From Marivita hallyeonensis (GTDB taxonomy: Bacteria > Pseudomonadota > Alphaproteobacteria > Rhodobacterales > Rhodobacteraceae), in the NCBI RefSeq assembly GCF_900129875.1, contig NZ_FQXC01000004.1, positions 496,001-560,000 of the forward strand: a DNA stretch of 64,000 nucleotides. Reading direction: 5' to 3'. Positions within the stretch are counted from its first letter, which is position 1; each line of letters opens with the position of its first letter. Below the pieces are notes generated by a model, which saw only the letters and a list, made by a program, of their open reading frames with translations, ran no database searches and was not told the DNA's origin. Shown one piece after another: positions 17,898-26,987 of this stretch. The translations under genes were made by a program, and so were the position numbers.

Positions 17898-18497
17898 TCA
17901 GGACACAGTCGCCAGCGCGATCAGACGTCGTTCGGCACGTCGCGCCCGTTCAGCGATCACCTCCGGTGATACGGGGCCCAAAGCCCCCGTGGCCCGGCGG
18001 ATTTGCAGGTCACCAACCAACAGATCGACGTAGAGCGAGGCAAGGTCCGCCGGATCTTCCGTCCACCCGTAAGCGTCCCGCAGTAGCGAAAACAGGTCCA
18101 CCATCAGCGGGAAGACACGCCCACGTCCGGCCTCGGCCAGCGTCTTGCCCAAAGTGCCCGTCGCGTCAGCGGCCGCAGCACGGTTCAACGCAATAGCTCT
18201 GTCCCCCAGCAGCATGGTCAAAAGCACGCGTCCAATGTCGGACAATGCCGACTCCTGAATGTCGGATGCCTGAATCTGGTGCCGCAAGCGTTTTGCGACC
18301 TCCTCGGCGTTGCTGTCGATCAGCGCCGTAAAAAGGCCGAGCTTGTCCCCGTACCAGCGATAAAGCGTCTCGTTCGACGCCTTCGCCGCCTTCGCCACGG
18401 CCAGCATCGACATGTTCTGAAAGCCTTTTTCGGCAAGAATGTCATAGGCCGCCGCCTCAATCTGGGCACGACGCAAAGCCTTTGCTTCGTCTCTCAT
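17898..18497 (-). CDS. TetR family transcriptional regulator
   Basis: Repressor-type regulator of 199 aa. Residues ~8-55 form the TetR helix-turn-helix (AYDILAEKGFQNMSMLAVAKA and SNETLYRWYGDKLGLF), and the remainder is a helical ligand domain ending in a region resembling the TetR C-terminal AefR-like domain. It is divergent from a DUF1772 gene. The 98-base gap carries a long inverted repeat that is the obvious operator candidate, so it most likely controls itself and the DUF1772 gene. The ligand is unknown. Confidence 0.92.
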   Translation of the reverse strand: MRDEAKALRRAQIEAAAYDILAEKGFQNMSMLAVAKAAKASNETLYRWYGDKLGLFTALIDSNAEEVAKRLRHQIQASDIQESALSDIGRVLLTMLLGDRAIALNRAAAADATGTLGKTLAEAGRGRVFPLMVDLFSLLRDAYGWTEDPADLASLYVDLLVGDLQIRRATGALGPVSPEVIAERARRAERRLIALATVS

Positions 18498-18527
18498 GTC
18501 GCCTCGTGAAATTCCGGGTTGACTAAA

Positions 18528-18577
18528 ATCCGTAACACAGTGTACGGAATTGTAAAGGCGTACACTGCGTTACGGAT
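18528..18577. promoter_or_regulatory. Long inverted repeat, candidate TetR operator
   Basis: ATCCGTAACACAGTGTACG (18528-18546) and CGTACACTGCGTTACGGAT (18559-18577) are inverted copies with one mismatch in 19 and a 12-base spacer. Each arm is itself close to palindromic (CCGTA...TACGG), so two repressor dimers may bind. It sits midway between the divergent tetR and DUF1772 genes. Confidence 0.75.
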
Positions 18578-18595
18578 ATTGAAAGTGAGACAGCT

Positions 18596-19138
18596 ATGAC
18601 CCCTCTTCCCCTGGCCTACTCGGCCCCACCACAGGACATCACCGATGCGATGCGCGTTGCCGCACAAATCTCAGGCTTGGCGGCGGTGCTCTTCAGCGGC
18701 GCCATCTTCGGATTTTTCTACGCATGGATTTGTTCGACCATGTGGGGTCTGGATTCTACGGACCCCCGCATCGCAATTCAGGCAATGCAGGCTATGAATG
18801 GTTCTGTCCGCAACATGGTCTTCGCACCCGCATTTTTCGGCACGCCCTTCGTTCTTGGGATCGCCGCTTTGCTTGCGCTGAAGGTCGACAATACGCAGGC
18901 CGCAGTCGCCTTCGGGCTGGGTGGCGTGATCTACGCGCTTGGCGGAGTGTTCTTGACCATGACCGTCAACGTTCCGATGAACGAAGCGCTTGGCGCTCTG
19001 CCGGTGCCCACCGACATCGACGCGGCGCGAGAGATCTGGGTGGCCTATTCCGATGAATGGCAGCTCTACAACACCATCCGCACCGTGTTCAGCGGCATTG
19101 CCCTCGCACTTGCGGGCTTTGGAATGATGCGTCTTTAG
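18596..19138 (+). CDS. DUF1772 (anthrone oxygenase-like) membrane protein
   Basis: Integral membrane protein of 180 aa with four predicted helices (~22-45, 75-98, 104-125, 157-178). Family features include the FFYAWICSTMWGLD segment after the first helix, TMTVNVPMNEAL (a polar NxPxN-type motif) and WVAYSDEWQLYNTIRTV. Related proteins are annotated as anthrone oxygenases, but no activity is demonstrated for bacterial members of this type. It is divergent from a tetR gene and shares the long palindrome with it, so it is probably the repressed target. Confidence 0.85.
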   Translation: MTPLPLAYSAPPQDITDAMRVAAQISGLAAVLFSGAIFGFFYAWICSTMWGLDSTDPRIAIQAMQAMNGSVRNMVFAPAFFGTPFVLGIAALLALKVDNTQAAVAFGLGGVIYALGGVFLTMTVNVPMNEALGALPVPTDIDAAREIWVAYSDEWQLYNTIRTVFSGIALALAGFGMMRL

Positions 19139-20787
19139 CCGGCCAGTAGGGCCCGCGCCGCGGCACGGGCCTCGTCCGTCACGGTATCCCCAGACAACAT
19201 GCGCGCGATTTCACCTTCGCGCGCCGACGCATCCAGCGGAATCACGGTCGAGGTCGTCTGCGCCTCGGCCACCCGCTTTTCCACTCTCCAGTGATGCGCC
19301 CCAAGAGCCGCGACCTGAGGCGAATGCGTGACCACCAGAACCTGTCCGCCCTCCGCCAACGCCGCGAGTCGACGCCCGACCGCTGCCGCCGTGGCTCCAC
19401 CGACCCCGCGATCGATCTCGTCGAAGATCATCGTCAGACCTGCATTGCTTTGCTCGGCCAAGCAAACCTTGAGCGCCAAAAGAAAGCGGCTCAGTTCGCC
19501 ACCAGAGGCGATCTTTCCTATAGGCCCTGCTGGCGCTCCCGGGTTTGTGGCAACGGTGAACGCCACCTGGTCGACCCCGTCAGGGCCTGCTGCAGCCGTG
19601 CTGAGTTCAGTCGAAAACACAGCCCGTTCCATCTTCAACGGAGCCAGTTCTTCACAGACAGCGGTGTCGAGTCGTTTTGCGGCTTTCGCACGGCTCTCTG
19701 ACAACGCCTTCGCCGCCTTTTGAAAAATCGCTTCCCTAGTGCGCAAATCCGCGGTCAGTTCACTAAGCCGACCCGCGCCCTGATCCAACGCGTCCAGCCT
19801 GCCCCGTAGCGTCTCTGCCAACCCGGCAAGGTCATCCGGCGCAACCGCATGTTTTCGTGCCAGCCCGCGCAGGGCAAACAGCCGTTCTTCGGTTGCTTCC
19901 AATTCGTGTGGGTCGAAATCCAGCGCATCCAGAACTTCGGCCACGCCGCGCCCAGCCTCGTCCAGTTCTGCCATCGCCCGGGCCAGTGCGGAAAGCGGGT
20001 CGTCCAAGCGCCCCTCTGCAGCATCGCTCGCGCCTTCGAGCCACCGCAACGCGTCGCCCATCGCACCTTCGGCCCCATCTAGTCCCATCGCCTGCGCCGC
20101 CCGTGCGATGTCGTCGCGGATTCGCTCTGCACCCTGCATCATCCGGCGGCGGGCATCGAGCTCGGCATCCTCGCCCGGCTCTGGGGCCAGCTTGTCCAGT
20201 TCGGCAACCGCGTGTCTCAGGAAGTCTTCTTCCGCGCGCGCTTCGGAATAGGCCGTTTCGGCGGCGTTCACGGCTTTGCGCGCTGCTGACATGCCGCTCC
20301 ATGCGGCTCGCGTGTCAGACAGCAAGCCTTCATGCCCTGCGAAATCGTCAAGCAAGGCCCGGTGGCCCTTCGGATCGAGAAGCCCTCTGTCATCGTGCTG
20401 GCCGTGCAACTCGACAAGCGTGTCGGACAAAGCGCGCAGCATTTCACCACTGACCCGACGGTCGTTCACCCACCCGGTCTTGCGACCATCCTTGGCGTTT
20501 ACACGCCGCAGGATCAACTCGTCAGCATCGTCGAACCCGGCTTCGATGAGGACCTTATGCGCCGCATGATCCTTCGGCAGTTCGAAAACAGCGATGACTT
20601 CCCCTTGCTCGGCCCCGGACCGTACCAGTTCGGCCCGACCCCGCCAGCCAAGAACGAAACCGAGACTATCCAAAAGGATCGACTTGCCGGCGCCGGTTTC
20701 CCCGGTCAGCACATTGAGACCCGGCTGGAACTCAAGCTCCAGCCGGTCAATGATCAACATGTCCCGTATTTCAAGCGTGCGCAGCAT
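19135..20787 (-). CDS. recN: DNA repair protein RecN
   Basis: SMC-like ATPase of 550 aa for double-strand-break repair. Walker A GETGAGKSI (~30) opens the head domain, and a long coiled-coil-prone middle (~150-370) with many Ala, Glu and Arg follows. The ABC signature GGELSRFLLALKV, Walker B TMIFDEIDRGVGG and the His-switch region VVTHSPQVAALG complete the head. It overlaps the DUF1772 gene tail by four bases in convergent orientation. It is the last gene of the lpxC-bamD-recN series, as in other Rhodobacteraceae. Confidence 0.96.
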   Translation of the reverse strand: MLRTLEIRDMLIIDRLELEFQPGLNVLTGETGAGKSILLDSLGFVLGWRGRAELVRSGAEQGEVIAVFELPKDHAAHKVLIEAGFDDADELILRRVNAKDGRKTGWVNDRRVSGEMLRALSDTLVELHGQHDDRGLLDPKGHRALLDDFAGHEGLLSDTRAAWSGMSAARKAVNAAETAYSEARAEEDFLRHAVAELDKLAPEPGEDAELDARRRMMQGAERIRDDIARAAQAMGLDGAEGAMGDALRWLEGASDAAEGRLDDPLSALARAMAELDEAGRGVAEVLDALDFDPHELEATEERLFALRGLARKHAVAPDDLAGLAETLRGRLDALDQGAGRLSELTADLRTREAIFQKAAKALSESRAKAAKRLDTAVCEELAPLKMERAVFSTELSTAAAGPDGVDQVAFTVATNPGAPAGPIGKIASGGELSRFLLALKVCLAEQSNAGLTMIFDEIDRGVGGATAAAVGRRLAALAEGGQVLVVTHSPQVAALGAHHWRVEKRVAEAQTTSTVIPLDASAREGEIARMLSGDTVTDEARAAARALLAG

Positions 20788-20820
20788 GTCTTGCAGAATG
20801 GGTGCGATGCCCCATCGCCC

Positions 20821-21675
20821 TTACAACCACTGCCCTCTGACCATCTGGCGATAGACCTGACGCAGCCAGTTGTCGCCAGTCGCTGTCAGTTCGAGGCCAC
20901 GGCCGGTCAAAAGCTTGAAGCTGTCCTCGTACCAGTCGGTCGACTGGAAATTATACCCAAGGATAGCGCCAGCGGTCTGCGCCTCGTCCGTCAGGCCAAG
21001 AGACAAATAGGCTTCGACCAAGCGATGCAGCGCTTCTGCGGTGTGCGTTGTGGTCTGGAAATCCTCGACAACCACCCGGAACCGGTTGATCGCGGCAGCG
21101 TAATGGTCGCGGCGCAGGTAATAACGCCCGATTTCCATTTCCTTGCCCGCAAGGTGGTCGAACGCCAGATCGAACTTGAGAACGGACGACCGCGCGTATT
21201 CGCTATCCGGGTAACGTTCGATGACCGTGCGCAGCGCCTGGAGCGCTTGGAAGGTCAGGCCTTGGTCGCGACCGACCTCCTCGATCTGGTCGTAATAGCT
21301 GAGGGCAAGAAGGTATTGCGCGTAGGCTGCGTCTTCGTCGGTCGGGTAGAAGTCGATATATCGCTGCGCCGCGCTTCGGCTGTTTTCATAGTCCTTGTTC
21401 TGATGATAGGCGAAGGCCTGCATGATGACCGCGCGCTTGGCCCATTCGGAATACGGATAAAGTCGTTCGACTTCAGAGAAAAAGAACGCCGCATCTCTGG
21501 GATCGCTGCGATCCAGTTCGAACTCTCCGCGTTCGAAGATCTGTTCCGCAGTGAAATTCTCGATCGGCACACCACCGGGACCAAAACCGGGGCGTTCCCC
21601 ATTGCCGCACGCGGTCAGCGTCACAACCAAGAGCCCTGCTCCGATCACAGCTTTTGCGTATCTGCCCGCTGCCAT
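20821..21675 (-). CDS. bamD: Outer membrane assembly lipoprotein BamD
   Basis: Periplasmic lipoprotein of the BAM complex that inserts beta-barrel proteins into the outer membrane; 284 aa. The N-terminus MAAGRYAKAVIGAGLLVV followed by TLTACGNG is a lipoprotein signal with the lipobox cysteine at about residue 23. TPR repeats follow, with family-typical AFFFSEVERLYPYSEWAKRA and YAQYLLALSYYDQI. The ATG at 21675 is chosen because GAAGGTGA precedes it and because it places the signal at the very start; a longer frame lacks that. It lies between lpxC and recN, the usual order. Confidence 0.95.
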   Translation of the reverse strand: MAAGRYAKAVIGAGLLVVTLTACGNGERPGFGPGGVPIENFTAEQIFERGEFELDRSDPRDAAFFFSEVERLYPYSEWAKRAVIMQAFAYHQNKDYENSRSAAQRYIDFYPTDEDAAYAQYLLALSYYDQIEEVGRDQGLTFQALQALRTVIERYPDSEYARSSVLKFDLAFDHLAGKEMEIGRYYLRRDHYAAAINRFRVVVEDFQTTTHTAEALHRLVEAYLSLGLTDEAQTAGAILGYNFQSTDWYEDSFKLLTGRGLELTATGDNWLRQVYRQMVRGQWL

Positions 21676-21834
21676 GCCCGTCACCTTCGTTAAGCCGTCG
21701 TGGCTATATGTGCCACTTGTCTGCATTTGGTCCTAGCACAATAAATCACAAGGCAAAACGCCTTAAGGGACCGTTGCAAAGGACCACCGGTCGAACACAT
21801 TCGCTCGACCTTGGGATGGGTCCACAAAATGGGA

Positions 21835-22755
21835 TTACGCGACGGCGGGAACTTCGTGTTCCTCGACACCGGCACCGGGAAGCTGCGCCGCCTCGGCAGG
21901 GTCACAATCGCGGATGCGGAACCCGTCCGGCGTTGCGAACAGCGCGCAGAGCAGCATGTTCGTCAATGCGTGCCCGGCCTTGTGACCCTCGTAATGTCCA
22001 AGGATCGGCGCGCCAGCCAAGGCAAGATCGCCAAGCGCATCAAGCATTTTGTGGCGCACAGCCTCGTCGTGATGGCGCAAACCGCCGGGCGTCAGCACGG
22101 TATCGCCGTCCACCACGACTGCATTTTCAAGCGTCCCACCCAAAGCCTTACCTGCCGCGCGCATCGCGTCCACGTCCGAAGCCCGACAAAACGTGCGGCT
22201 GTCGCAGAGTTCACGCACAAATGTGCCGTTGGCCAGGTTCAGCGACTTGCTCTGCCGACCGATGGCCGCATCGGCGAAATCGATGTGAAAGTCCATCGTC
22301 AGACCAGTTCCCGGTCCAAGACGCGCCCAACCTTGGGCGGTATGGACTTCGACCGTGCTGAGCACCTCGATCACGCGGATCGGCGCGTTCAGGCGTTTGA
22401 CGCCAGTTGCCATGATGGCACGCACAAAGGGGGCCGCGCTGCCATCCAGAACAGGAACTTCCGGCCCATCGATCTTGATCAGCGCGTTATGGACACCGCA
22501 ACCGGCCAAAGCGGCCATCACATGTTCGATGGTCGACACGGACACGCCGGCATCGTTCTTGATCAGAGTACACAACGGCGACTGCTCAGCCTTGTCCCAC
22601 AGCGCCGGAATAGTTGCGTCGCCCAACCGGATATCGCTGCGCAGAAAGACGATTCCATGATCTGCCGGCGCCGGACACACGACCATCTTCACCGGCTGAC
22701 CAGTGTGAAGACCCGTGCCGTGAAACCGCACCGTTGATTGAACCGTTGTCTGCAA
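21835..22755 (-). CDS. lpxC: UDP-3-O-acyl-N-acetylglucosamine deacetylase
   Basis: Zinc amidase catalysing the committed step of lipid A synthesis, 306 aa. Zinc ligands and catalytic residues are visible in TIEHVMAALAG, HKMLDALGDLALAG and GHKAGHALTN; GTGLHTG near the N-terminus is the conserved loop. The start is a TTG at 22755, with GAGGGTCAT just upstream, so initiation is probably inefficient. That could matter for an enzyme whose level is tightly controlled. It lies between ftsZ and bamD. A perfect inverted repeat, AGGTCA-N7-TGACCT, is found 50-70 bases upstream. Confidence 0.96.
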   Translation of the reverse strand: MQTTVQSTVRFHGTGLHTGQPVKMVVCPAPADHGIVFLRSDIRLGDATIPALWDKAEQSPLCTLIKNDAGVSVSTIEHVMAALAGCGVHNALIKIDGPEVPVLDGSAAPFVRAIMATGVKRLNAPIRVIEVLSTVEVHTAQGWARLGPGTGLTMDFHIDFADAAIGRQSKSLNLANGTFVRELCDSRTFCRASDVDAMRAAGKALGGTLENAVVVDGDTVLTPGGLRHHDEAVRHKMLDALGDLALAGAPILGHYEGHKAGHALTNMLLCALFATPDGFRIRDCDPAEAAQLPGAGVEEHEVPAVA

Positions 22756-22803
22756 ATGACCCTCGGATTGCTACGCGCACACCCCCATGCCGCGCTTCGA
22801 GGT

Positions 22804-22822
22804 AGGTCATATAGAGTGACCT
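22804..22822. promoter_or_regulatory. Inverted repeat upstream of lpxC
   Basis: AGGTCA-TATAGAG-TGACCT is perfectly symmetrical with a 7-base spacer. On the minus strand it contains TATATG, a plausible -10 hexamer for lpxC, so a protein bound here would block transcription. Confidence 0.4.
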
Positions 22823-22919
22823 GTTTGGTCTCAAATCAAAGATTGTAACGGCGTGAAACACAGGCCCGATGAATATCGGCGGATTTTTGCCGTGATAAAT
22901 AATAGGCTGATCTTAAACG

Positions 22920-22944
22920 AAAAACGCCCCCGGAATTGGGGGCG
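22920..22944 (-). terminator. Rho-independent terminator after ftsZ
   Basis: Read on the minus strand, CGCCCCC-AATTCC-GGGGGCG is a perfect 7-bp stem with a 6-base loop followed by TTTTT. It starts about 25 bases after the ftsZ stop codon. Confidence 0.85.
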
Positions 22945-22968
22945 CTCCGCTAGAATTGTGTCGCCGAC

Positions 22969-24597
22969 TTAGTTTGCCTGACGGCGCAGGAAGGCCGGAA
23001 TTTCAATCCGCTCCTGATCGGCATCCGCTTCAGGCTCGGGCGCCGGGGCTGCCGCGGCGGACCGCACAGGTGGCTGCGTCGAGCGGCGCACAGGGGCGTC
23101 TGGTGCCTGTCCATGGCCGGTCATGCGGTTGATGAGGGAGTTGATCCCGAAACGCGGGCGATCCGCATCAGCGGGCTCTGCTTCGGTCGCGGCGGCGGGT
23201 TTCGCTGCTGCCTCGGGACGGGCGCGAGAGGCTGCTGCCTGCAGGCGGGCCAGCGCTTCTGCGCTCGGTGTGCCCGGTGCCGGAGCACGCGGGGCCACAA
23301 ACTGCTCCGGATCCGCTTCGATGCTATCTTCACGCGGGCTGAATTCCGCAACCTGCGGTCGATATGCCGGCGCTGGCAGTCCGTCGTCGTCAAGCGCATC
23401 CTGAGCGCTGTCATCCTCAAAGATGGTTTCCATCTGCTCTTCGGCTGCGACACGCTCTGTCTCGGTCGGTCCGAAGAGCGACGGCTCTTCTGATGTCTCG
23501 GCGGCGCGGGCTGCGACGCGCTCGGGCGAGACCTCTTCACGCTCGGATTTCGCGTGCTCTTCAACCTGGGTCATCTGGGTAAGAGGCGTGGCCAACGACC
23601 GGCGCGGGACCGGGATTTCGGTGTGTACGTCGGTTGCATCAATGCCGGTTGCCACAACGCTCACGCGCATCGCGCCCTGCATCGCATCGTCGAGGGTCGA
23701 GCCGACGATGATGTTGGCATCTGCATCGACTTCCTCGCGGATACGGTTCGCCGCTTCGTCCAGTTCGAACAGCGTCAGGTCGTGCCCGCCGGTGATATTG
23801 ATAAGAACACCCTTGGCGCCACGCAGACTGATTTCGTCCAGAAGCGGGTTCGCAATGGCCTTCTCGGCCGCTTGAATGGCGCGATCTTCGCCTTCCGCTT
23901 CGCCTGTGCCCATCATCGCTTTGCCCATCTCGTCCATCACGGCACGAACGTCGGCGAAGTCGAGGTTGATAAGACCCGGGCGCACCATCAGGTCGGTTAC
24001 ACCCTTCACACCCTGATACAGCACATCGTCGGCCATCGAGAACGCTTCGGTGAAGGTGGTCTTCTCGTTGGCAAGGCGGAACAGGTTCTGGTTCGGAATG
24101 ATGATCAGCGTGTCCACGACCTTCTGCAGCGCCTCGACGCCATCTTCGGCCTGCTTCATCCGCTTGCCGCCCTCGAACTGGAACGGCTTCGTCACGACCC
24201 CAACCGTCAGAACGCCAAGCTCGCGGGCGGCCTGCGCGATGATCGGGGCAGCGCCGGTTCCGGTGCCGCCACCCATGCCCGCGGTGATGAAGCACATGTG
24301 CGCCCCGGCAAGGTGATCGACGATCTGTTCGATGCTTTCTTCGGCAGCGGCGGCCCCAACAGACGCACGCGCCCCGGCACCCAATCCTTCGGTGACCTTG
24401 ACCCCGAGTTGAATACGGCTGTTCGATTGGCTTTGTTGCAACGCCTGCGCGTCCGTGTTCGCCACCACGAAATCGACGCCATCAAGCGCCTTTTCGATCA
24501 TGTTGTTCACGGCGTTGCCGCCTGCACCTCCGACACCGAACACGGTGATGCGGGGTTTCAATTCTTCCTGTCCGGGCACCGAAAGGTTCAAAGTCAT
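22969..24597 (-). CDS. ftsZ: Cell division protein FtsZ
   Basis: Tubulin-like GTPase forming the Z ring; 542 aa, longer than enterobacterial FtsZ because of a linker of about 200 residues. The GTP-binding fold has [14 protein letters not shown] at the N-terminus and the tubulin signature [10 protein letters not shown] (~107). The T7 region DFADVRAVM and the globular core end near residue 320. A long Glu/Ala/Pro-rich linker follows, and the conserved C-terminal peptide [12 protein letters not shown] binds FtsA and other partners. A strong terminator follows, and a DnaA-box match lies ~100 bases upstream, so it probably has its own promoter besides read-through from ftsA. Confidence 0.98.
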   Translation of the reverse strand: MTLNLSVPGQEELKPRITVFGVGGAGGNAVNNMIEKALDGVDFVVANTDAQALQQSQSNSRIQLGVKVTEGLGAGARASVGAAAAEESIEQIVDHLAGAHMCFITAGMGGGTGTGAAPIIAQAARELGVLTVGVVTKPFQFEGGKRMKQAEDGVEALQKVVDTLIIIPNQNLFRLANEKTTFTEAFSMADDVLYQGVKGVTDLMVRPGLINLDFADVRAVMDEMGKAMMGTGEAEGEDRAIQAAEKAIANPLLDEISLRGAKGVLINITGGHDLTLFELDEAANRIREEVDADANIIVGSTLDDAMQGAMRVSVVATGIDATDVHTEIPVPRRSLATPLTQMTQVEEHAKSEREEVSPERVAARAAETSEEPSLFGPTETERVAAEEQMETIFEDDSAQDALDDDGLPAPAYRPQVAEFSPREDSIEADPEQFVAPRAPAPGTPSAEALARLQAAASRARPEAAAKPAAATEAEPADADRPRFGINSLINRMTGHGQAPDAPVRRSTQPPVRSAAAAPAPEPEADADQERIEIPAFLRRQAN

Positions 24598-24699
24598 TTG
24601 ATTGTCCGCCTGCTACTACAGCCCGATTCCGGGCATTTTCTGCACCTATTCCGCCAATTATTACCGGGCAAGTACCCGAAGGTCACGTAAAAACCTTTG

Positions 24700-24708
24700 T
24701 TATCCACA
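24700..24708. promoter_or_regulatory. DnaA-box match upstream of ftsZ
   Basis: TTATCCACA, an exact match to the consensus DnaA box, lies between ftsA and ftsZ, about 103 bases before the ftsZ start. DnaA is known to control ftsZ in Caulobacter; regulation here is inferred. Confidence 0.5.
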
Positions 24709-24780
24709 GTTTCGACACTAAATCTGCCTATCGCCGAAAACCGCAAAACCGGATTTTGTCGAAACCTCAACATCTTGCGA

Positions 24781-26115
24781 TCACCAGTTATCGCGGAACC
24801 ATTTCACCGCTCGCTTCAAGGACCGGGCGGGATACCGGTCTACGGGGATTTCGAAATCCCACCATTCATCCTGTGGATGTGCCGCAAACAGGCACAAACC
24901 CACGGCGCTTGCGAATCCCGGACCGGTCGCGGCCTGTGGCAATCCGTGTACGCGCATGGGGCGGCCCAGACGCACTTGCTGGCCCAGGATCTTTGTCGCC
25001 AAGCCATCAAGTCCGGGGATTTGGCTCGCGCCACCCGTCAGCACGATCTGCTGGCTTGGCAAGTGTTCAAACCCCGCCGCATCCAACCGAGCACGTACCT
25101 CTTCAAGGATTTCCTCAACGCGTGGTCTCATGATGCCGATCAGTTCCGCGCGGCTGACGGAACGCCGATCATGGTGCCAATCGCCGGTATCGCCACCGAT
25201 CTCGATCATGTCGCGGTCGTCCATGCCGGTGGCCACGACACCACCGTGAAAGGTCTTGATCCGCTCGGCCACCGCCATCGGGACCTGAAGTCCCATCGAG
25301 ATGTCGCTTGTCACATGATCCCCGCCCATGCGCACAGCATCGGCGTAAATCATGTGCTTTTTCATGAAGATAGAAAGCCCAGTTGATCCACCACCCATGT
25401 CGATACAGGCGGCCCCTAGCTCTTGCTCATCCTCCACCAGCGCGGCAACGCCTGACACATAGGCCGAACTCGCGATGCCCGCGAGTTCCAGATCACACCG
25501 CTTCATGCAATGGGCGAGGTTCTGGATCGCCATCGCGTCCACCGTCAGCATATGCATGTCGGTAGCGAGTTCCTGCCCGATCTGCCCGCGCGGGTCGATC
25601 AAACCCGACCGGTGATCCAGCGCAAAGTTCACGGGCTGCGCGTGCAGCACCTCGCGCCCGTGGCCGAAATCCGGCACGTCACAGGCCGACAGCACCCGCG
25701 CCACATCCTGTTCGTCAACGGTGGTCCCGGCAACTTCGACCTTGCCCGCCAGACCATAGCTGCGCGGATCGGCGCCGCCGAAACAGGCGATCACGTGATC
25801 CACCCGGATCTGCGCCATCTTCTGCGCCGCCTGGACCGCCGTCCGGATCGCGCGTTCGGTCTCGCTCATCGAATCGATCTCGCCGAAACGCACGCCGCGC
25901 GACCGGGTTGTGGCCGCTCCGATCACCCGGAACCCGGACTGCCCCGCCAAGGACCCGATCGAATCGCTTTCAAGTCCCCGGTCCGTGCCATCGAACCGCA
26001 GGACAAGGCAGGCGATCTTCGAGCTTCCGATGTCGAGGATCGCGATAACCCCACGCTGCATCGCCGCCTTGCGCATATTGCGCATCGCCCGTTGAGACTC
26101 GTAAAGCTCGATCAT
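24781..26115 (-). CDS. ftsA: Cell division protein FtsA
   Basis: Actin-like ATPase tethering FtsZ to the membrane, 444 aa. Actin-fold signatures are seen: phosphate 1 ILDIGSSKIACLVLRF, the inserted 1C (SHS2-type) domain (~100-200), phosphate 2 CIDMGGGSTGLSIF and the adenosine motif VLTGGASQIPGL. The C-terminal RSLKRAVKWFRDNW is a short amphipathic helix, as expected for the membrane anchor. The start overlaps the ftsQ stop (ATGA), implying coupled translation. Confidence 0.97.
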   Translation of the reverse strand: MIELYESQRAMRNMRKAAMQRGVIAILDIGSSKIACLVLRFDGTDRGLESDSIGSLAGQSGFRVIGAATTRSRGVRFGEIDSMSETERAIRTAVQAAQKMAQIRVDHVIACFGGADPRSYGLAGKVEVAGTTVDEQDVARVLSACDVPDFGHGREVLHAQPVNFALDHRSGLIDPRGQIGQELATDMHMLTVDAMAIQNLAHCMKRCDLELAGIASSAYVSGVAALVEDEQELGAACIDMGGGSTGLSIFMKKHMIYADAVRMGGDHVTSDISMGLQVPMAVAERIKTFHGGVVATGMDDRDMIEIGGDTGDWHHDRRSVSRAELIGIMRPRVEEILEEVRARLDAAGFEHLPSQQIVLTGGASQIPGLDGLATKILGQQVRLGRPMRVHGLPQAATGPGFASAVGLCLFAAHPQDEWWDFEIPVDRYPARSLKRAVKWFRDNW

Positions 26116-26987
26116 TCCACTGGTTCCCCTGCCTCAATCGCCCGGATGCGGATCAATTCCTGCACCGCTCCGTCTGTCATTCTGAGCGTCGGTCTGTGCG
26201 GTAACCGCAGGTCGACCGTGACCAGATCGCGCTCCAGCATGTCCACCGCCTGATCCATCGCAATCACACGCTCCAGTGCCTGCGCCGCATCGGCCTCGGG
26301 CAGCAGGATGCGTTGGTCGCGGTCAAGCACGACGTCCCAGCGTCGCTCGCCCATACGCACAAAGCCACGCAACCGGTCGGCCAAAGGCTCTGCCGCCTGC
26401 ATCAGGTTGAGCGCTTCTTCGACGTAGCCATTCGCACCGTCGCCCACGATGAGCGGCAATTCCGGCCAATCGGACCGTACGAAGGCCGGGCCGACCAGTA
26501 CGCCTTCGTCGTCGAGAAGCTGCAACCCCCGATCGTTCCGCCAAAGCACGACCGGAACGCGCTCGACCACGTCGACCTGAAGAACATTGCCCTGCCGCAC
26601 GTAGAGCCGTGCCGATTTCACCGGATCGAGAGACACGACCGTCTCGCGCATCGCCTCGAGGTCCAGATCAAAAGAGCTGATCGGGAAATCAACCGGAAGC
26701 ATCTCGCGCACGCCTTCGGCCACAAGATCGCTCGCACCATCGACAGCCATCATGTTGACCATGAACTCCGGACGGCTTTCCACCTGCGACCGCAGGTCAG
26801 CGTAGGTGTCGACCACCATCTGCCGATTTCCTTCGACCGACAGCCACCATGTGGCGACACTGAAGGTCAGCAGACAGGGCAGTCCAAACCGGAGAAGCAA
26901 CCGGAACAGCGGCGTCAGCATCAGCCGCTCCATTCGGTATTTCAGCCGCGACGGGGCCGGATCGGGACGCGCGTTCATCTGTGACAT
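26112..26987 (-). CDS. ftsQ: Cell division protein FtsQ
   Basis: Bitopic divisome protein of 291 aa. A cytoplasmic N-terminus of about 35 residues precedes one membrane helix ([18 protein letters not shown], ~38-56). The periplasmic part has a POTRA domain ([20 protein letters not shown]) and the beta domain with [20 protein letters not shown]. The start at 26987 is selected for the GGAGG seven bases upstream. It overlaps the end of ddl by 13 bases and the start of ftsA by four, so the three are translated from one message. Confidence 0.95.
   Translation of the reverse strand: MSQMNARPDPAPSRLKYRMERLMLTPLFRLLLRFGLPCLLTFSVATWWLSVEGNRQMVVDTYADLRSQVESRPEFMVNMMAVDGASDLVAEGVREMLPVDFPISSFDLDLEAMRETVVSLDPVKSARLYVRQGNVLQVDVVERVPVVLWRNDRGLQLLDDEGVLVGPAFVRSDWPELPLIVGDGANGYVEEALNLMQAAEPLADRLRGFVRMGERRWDVVLDRDQRILLPEADAAQALERVIAMDQAVDMLERDLVTVDLRLPHRPTLRMTDGAVQELIRIRAIEAGEPVE

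Noticed and set aside
20332-21693. 453-codon open frame antisense to recN and bamD
   Set aside because: Crosses the boundary of two solid genes and carries no family signature.
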